Assembly: GCA_902803745.1 (NCBI GenBank)
Contig: CADCRB010000051.1
Location: 1 to 7,952, forward strand
Origin: an uncultured Lachnospiraceae bacterium
GTDB taxonomy: Bacteria; Bacillota; Clostridia; Lachnospirales; Lachnospiraceae
DNA: 7,952 bases
Reading direction: 5' to 3'
The position numbers and the translations under genes are program-made. The notes under the pieces are model-generated. The model saw only the letters and a list, made by a program, of their open reading frames with translations. It did not search any database and had not been told where the DNA came from. Position 1 is the stretch's first letter; every line of letters begins with the position of its first letter. This document shows, one piece after another, positions 5,341 through 7,952 of this stretch.

Positions 5341-5711
5341 AAAAGAACAGTACAAAAAATAACAGGATAAACTCCGAAGTGCAGAAGGCGCTCTCGTCAA
5401 TAATACGCACGGTGAAGGATCCGAGGGTAGATCCCTTTACGTCCGTCACCGACGTATATGTCGCGCCGGACCTTAAGACCTGCAAGGTCTATGTTTCGGT
5501 GCTGTCTGATGACGGTGATGAGACCATAAAGGGACTCAGAAGCGCTGAGGGATATATCCGGCACGAGCTTGCAAGGGAAGTTAATCTAAGAAATACTCCT
5601 GAGCTTACTTTCGTCCTGGATAATTCCATCAGCTACGGTGTGAATATGTCAAGAAAGATAGACGAGGTCATGGCCGCAGACAGAAAGGCACAGGAGGCAA
5701 GAGAAGAATAG
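5337..5711 (+). CDS. rbfA: 30S ribosome-binding factor RbfA
   Basis: A 124-residue RbfA, a single KH-like-domain protein that binds the immature 30S subunit near the 16S rRNA helix 1/28 region and assists late maturation, notably under cold stress in studied bacteria. Family features are NRINSEVQKALSSII (9-23), KDPRVDPFTSVTDVYVAPDL (27-46), KVYVSVL (50-56), the AxG interhelical kink as Ala-Glu-Gly (70-72) in SAEGYIRHEL, and the C-terminal LTFVLDNSISYGVNMSRKIDEV (90-111). The length is normal. The start is chosen because it gives the expected N terminus, 29 bases after the infB stop. No good Shine-Dalgarno is visible, unlike the other operon genes, which suggests coupling to upstream translation. 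The DHH gene follows after 8 bases. Confidence 0.95.
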   Translation: MKKNSTKNNRINSEVQKALSSIIRTVKDPRVDPFTSVTDVYVAPDLKTCKVYVSVLSDDGDETIKGLRSAEGYIRHELAREVNLRNTPELTFVLDNSISYGVNMSRKIDEVMAADRKAQEAREE

Positions 5712-5719
5712 GACAGGAT

Positions 5720-6709
5720 ATGATAGACATAGACCAGATCGTTGAAAACAAGCAGAGTATTGCGCTCAGCACACATATAAGACCCGACGGAGATGCGTTC
5801 GGCTCTTCGCTTGGGCTTTATTCCTATCTGAAAAAGAAATATCCGGAAAAGAAAACGGATATCTATATGATAGAACCTAATCCGCTCTTTGATTATCTTC
5901 CGGGATATGAGGAGATCCTCACAGAGCCTTCTGAGGAGTCATATGATCTTTTCATAGCCCTGGATATGGGTGATAAGGAAAGACTGGGCAAGAATAAGAT
6001 CCTGCTTGAAAATGCTAAAGAGGCTGCCTGTATAGATCATCATCTTGGATATAAGGGAATAGCTCCCGAGGCGAATTCATTTATTGTCGAGGATGCGTCA
6101 TCCACTGCCGAGCTCGTGTATGAATTGATAGGAAGTGAAGAGATAGATGATGAATCCGCCATATGCATCTATACCGGTATCGTGACCGACACCGGCGTAT
6201 TCCAATACTCCAATACCTCAAGAAAAACTATGGAGATCGCAGGCCATCTGATGACCTTTGATTTTGATCACTCAAAAGTTGTAAATGAAGCCTTCTATGA
6301 GAAGACCTACCGTCAGACTTTACTGCTTGGAAGATCTCTGCTTGAGTCGATACTGCTTATGGACGGAAAGGTGATAGTATCGGTCATCACCCAGAGGACG
6401 CTCCGATTTTATAATGCCTCATCCAGGGATCTGGAGGGGATCGTAAGCCAGATGAAGCATACCAAGGGTGTGGACGTGGCTATATTTATGTATGAGACAG
6501 TTACCGGGGAATTCAAGGTATCCCTGCGCTCCAATGAAAATATAAATGTGGAGGTAATAGCAAGGAAGCTGGGCGGCGGAGGCCATGACAGGGCAGCAGG
6601 TCTTACAATGACCGGCAGCTCTTATGATGTGATAAATAATGTCACAGCCGAGATAGAAAAGCAGTACAGGGAAAAAGAGTCAGAAGACGGTGTCCGGCAA
6701 GAGCAATAA
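5720..6709 (+). CDS. nrnA: DHH/DHHA1 phosphoesterase, NrnA-like nanoRNase/pAp phosphatase
   Basis: A 329-residue two-domain DHH phosphoesterase. NrnA-type members degrade RNA oligomers of a few nucleotides and dephosphorylate pAp to AMP with Mn2+; some relatives also hydrolyse cyclic-dinucleotide products such as pApA. Metal-site motifs are visible: HIRPDGDAFGS (19-29), LDMGD (81-85), IDHH (105-108) and YTGIVTDTG (151-159). The C-terminal DHHA1 domain has its substrate-binding glycine motif GGGGHDRAAG (285-294). All expected catalytic residues are present and the length is typical. There is no membrane segment or CBS/GGDEF domain, so it is cytosolic and not a GdpP-type protein. The ATG follows the rbfA stop by 8 bases with an imperfect AGGACAGG upstream. 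Its last 20 bases overlap truB. Whether it acts mainly on nanoRNA, pAp or pApA cannot be read from sequence alone. Confidence 0.92.
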   Translation: MIDIDQIVENKQSIALSTHIRPDGDAFGSSLGLYSYLKKKYPEKKTDIYMIEPNPLFDYLPGYEEILTEPSEESYDLFIALDMGDKERLGKNKILLENAKEAACIDHHLGYKGIAPEANSFIVEDASSTAELVYELIGSEEIDDESAICIYTGIVTDTGVFQYSNTSRKTMEIAGHLMTFDFDHSKVVNEAFYEKTYRQTLLLGRSLLESILLMDGKVIVSVITQRTLRFYNASSRDLEGIVSQMKHTKGVDVAIFMYETVTGEFKVSLRSNENINVEVIARKLGGGGHDRAAGLTMTGSSYDVINNVTAEIEKQYREKESEDGVRQEQ

Positions 6710-7604
6710 CGATACCTATACAGGGGTGCTGCCTGTATTCAAGGAAAGAGGCTGGACCTCGAATGATGTAGTGGCAAAGCTTCGCGGCATTCTCAGGATG
6801 AAAAGGATCGGCCATACCGGAACCCTTGATCCCGAGGTCACAGGAGTGCTTCCGGTATGTCTGGGAAGGGCCACGAGGATAGCGGGATTTCTGACGGACA
6901 CTGACAAGACCTACAGATGCGTGATGAGGCTTGGCTTGATGACAGACACCGAGGATATGACGGGGAAGGTGACTAAGACCTCTGATGCATCATATCTTAC
7001 AGAGGCTGATATCATAGACGCAGTGATGTCATTTGTCGGTGAATATGACCAGATACCGCCGATGTATTCGGCCAAAAAGATAAACGGCAGGAAACTGTAT
7101 GAACTTGCAAGGGAGGGGATCGAGATAGAAAGAAAACCCTCCCATGTATGCATAAGGAGCATTTCGGATCTTGAGATCCCTTCAGATGAGGGAGAGCGTA
7201 GGGCTTTTTTTACGGTGGAATGCTCCAAGGGAACCTATATAAGATCTCTGTGCAGGGATATAGGAGAAAAGCTCGGGTGCGGCGCCTGTATGGAAAGTCT
7301 CTCAAGGATCAAAGCCTGCGGTCTGTCTGAAGAGCAGTGTATCACGCTTGCTAAAGCAGAGGAGATCGTACACAGCGGCGGTGATATCGGAGACTTTATC
7401 CTTCCGATAGATCATTTCTATGCAGACTGCGAAAAGATGGAAGTATCAGGCGTTTTGGACAAGTATGTAAGGAATGGGAACAAATTTGCCGCGAAGAATG
7501 CCATAGACGGCAGATACAGGATATATCTAGAGGACGGCACCTTTGCCGCTCTGTATGATATCAAGGATGGTGAGGCAAGGCCATGCAGAATGTTTCTTTC
7601 ATAG
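6690..7604 (+). CDS. truB: tRNA pseudouridine(55) synthase TruB
   Basis: A 304-residue TruB, which isomerises U55 to pseudouridine in the T loop of tRNAs. The catalytic motif GHTGTLDPEVTGVLPV (41-56) carries the nucleophile Asp47. Other family motifs are KTYRC with Tyr75 (73-77), QIPPMYSAKKINGRKLYELAREG (region 121-143) and CSKGTYIRSLCRDIG with Arg185 (178-192). A small C-terminal TruB_C/PUA-like region covers about 238-304. The start is GTG at 6690, read as Met; it yields MSGKSNNDTYTGVLPVFKERGWTS..., aligning with the family, where GFTS usually lies near residue 10-20. No ATG lies at a suitable place. The first 20 bases overlap the phosphoesterase gene and the last 22 overlap ribF, which argues for coupled translation of three genes. 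Confidence 0.97.
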   Translation: MSGKSNNDTYTGVLPVFKERGWTSNDVVAKLRGILRMKRIGHTGTLDPEVTGVLPVCLGRATRIAGFLTDTDKTYRCVMRLGLMTDTEDMTGKVTKTSDASYLTEADIIDAVMSFVGEYDQIPPMYSAKKINGRKLYELAREGIEIERKPSHVCIRSISDLEIPSDEGERRAFFTVECSKGTYIRSLCRDIGEKLGCGACMESLSRIKACGLSEEQCITLAKAEEIVHSGGDIGDFILPIDHFYADCEKMEVSGVLDKYVRNGNKFAAKNAIDGRYRIYLEDGTFAALYDIKDGEARPCRMFLS

Positions 7605-7952
7605 AAGACGGCATACGCACGGCTGTAGCCATCGGGAAGTTTGACGGGCTTCATCTGGGACACAGGAAGCTCCTGGATGAGATAAAGTCATATGGAGACA
7701 GAGGGCTGAAATCCCTTGTATTTACCTTCGAAAGCCCTGTCGCTGATTATATTACGGGTGAGAAGAGCAGCGTCCTTACTCCCAATCCGGAGAAGATAAG
7801 GCTGATGGAGGAGGCGGGCATTGATTATATCTATATGATGCCTGTAAATAAGGATACAGTGTCATATGACCCGGAGGCCTTTGTAAGAGACATTCTTGCT
7901 TCAAAGCTTAAGGCAGGGCTCATAGCGGCAGGATCCGATCTCTCCTTCGGAG
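7583..7952 (+). CDS. ribF: Bifunctional riboflavin kinase/FAD synthetase RibF, N-terminal part
   Basis: The frame runs from ATG 7583 to the window end, giving 123 residues of the N-terminal FMN adenylyltransferase domain; the kinase domain lies outside. RibF makes FMN from riboflavin and then FAD, using ATP. Supporting motifs are the nucleotidyltransferase signature IGKFDGLHLGHRKLL (17-31), with the HxGH element as HLGH, the strand KSLVFTFESP (43-52), the LTPNPEKIRLMEEAGIDYIY segment (64-83), and the start of the GxDxSFG motif (GSDLSFG) at the very end. The gene begins inside the last codons of truB (22-base overlap), with a purine-rich GAGGCAAGG (7572-7580) just upstream. A second ATG at 7590 is in another frame. 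truB-ribF adjacency is common in Firmicutes. Confidence 0.95.
   Translation, partial: MQNVSFIEDGIRTAVAIGKFDGLHLGHRKLLDEIKSYGDRGLKSLVFTFESPVADYITGEKSSVLTPNPEKIRLMEEAGIDYIYMMPVNKDTVSYDPEAFVRDILASKLKAGLIAAGSDLSFG

Noticed and set aside
1..7952. Mobile elements, CRISPR arrays, phage or defence genes, tRNA or rRNA genes
   Set aside because: No transposase, integrase, spaced repeat array, cloverleaf or rRNA-like sequence was recognised; coding is nearly continuous with known housekeeping genes.

Overview
The window is a conserved translation and ribosome-assembly operon of a low-to-mid GC Gram-positive bacterium. Gene order, the DHH phosphoesterase between rbfA and truB, the long low-complexity IF2 linker, the Tyr/Glu-rich NusA tail and heavy ATA/AGG/AGA codon use point to Clostridia, most likely Lachnospiraceae. 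The genus cannot be fixed from this sequence. All genes are on the + strand.

Region 1 (1-525): the C-terminal 137 codons of an NhaC-family Na+/H+ antiporter, not functionally tied to the rest. A dense 110-bp intergenic region follows. It holds a hairpin across the antiporter stop codon, a sigma-A-like promoter with a perfect inverted repeat in its spacer, and an intrinsic terminator that ends one base before the rimP Shine-Dalgarno.

Region 2 (526-5307): rimP, nusA, ylxQ and infB, the start of the operon. rimP encodes only the N-terminal domain of the protein. The ylxR gene usually found between nusA and ylxQ is absent, and nusA overlaps ylxQ by 4 bases. infB encodes a 939-residue IF2 with two IF2_N modules separated by a disordered linker of about 300 residues.

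Region 3 (5337-7952): rbfA, a DHH/DHHA1 phosphoesterase (NrnA type), truB and the 5' part of ribF. The last three are joined by overlaps of 20 and 22 bases, so they are probably translationally coupled.

Together the operon links transcription elongation and termination (NusA), 30S maturation (RimP, RbfA), initiation (IF2), tRNA modification (TruB), nanoRNA/pAp turnover (NrnA) and flavin cofactor synthesis (RibF). I see no mobile element, CRISPR array, rRNA or tRNA gene and no new multi-gene system. The points most worth checking are the RimP lacking its C-terminal domain, the missing ylxR, and the leader terminator that fits NusA autoregulation.
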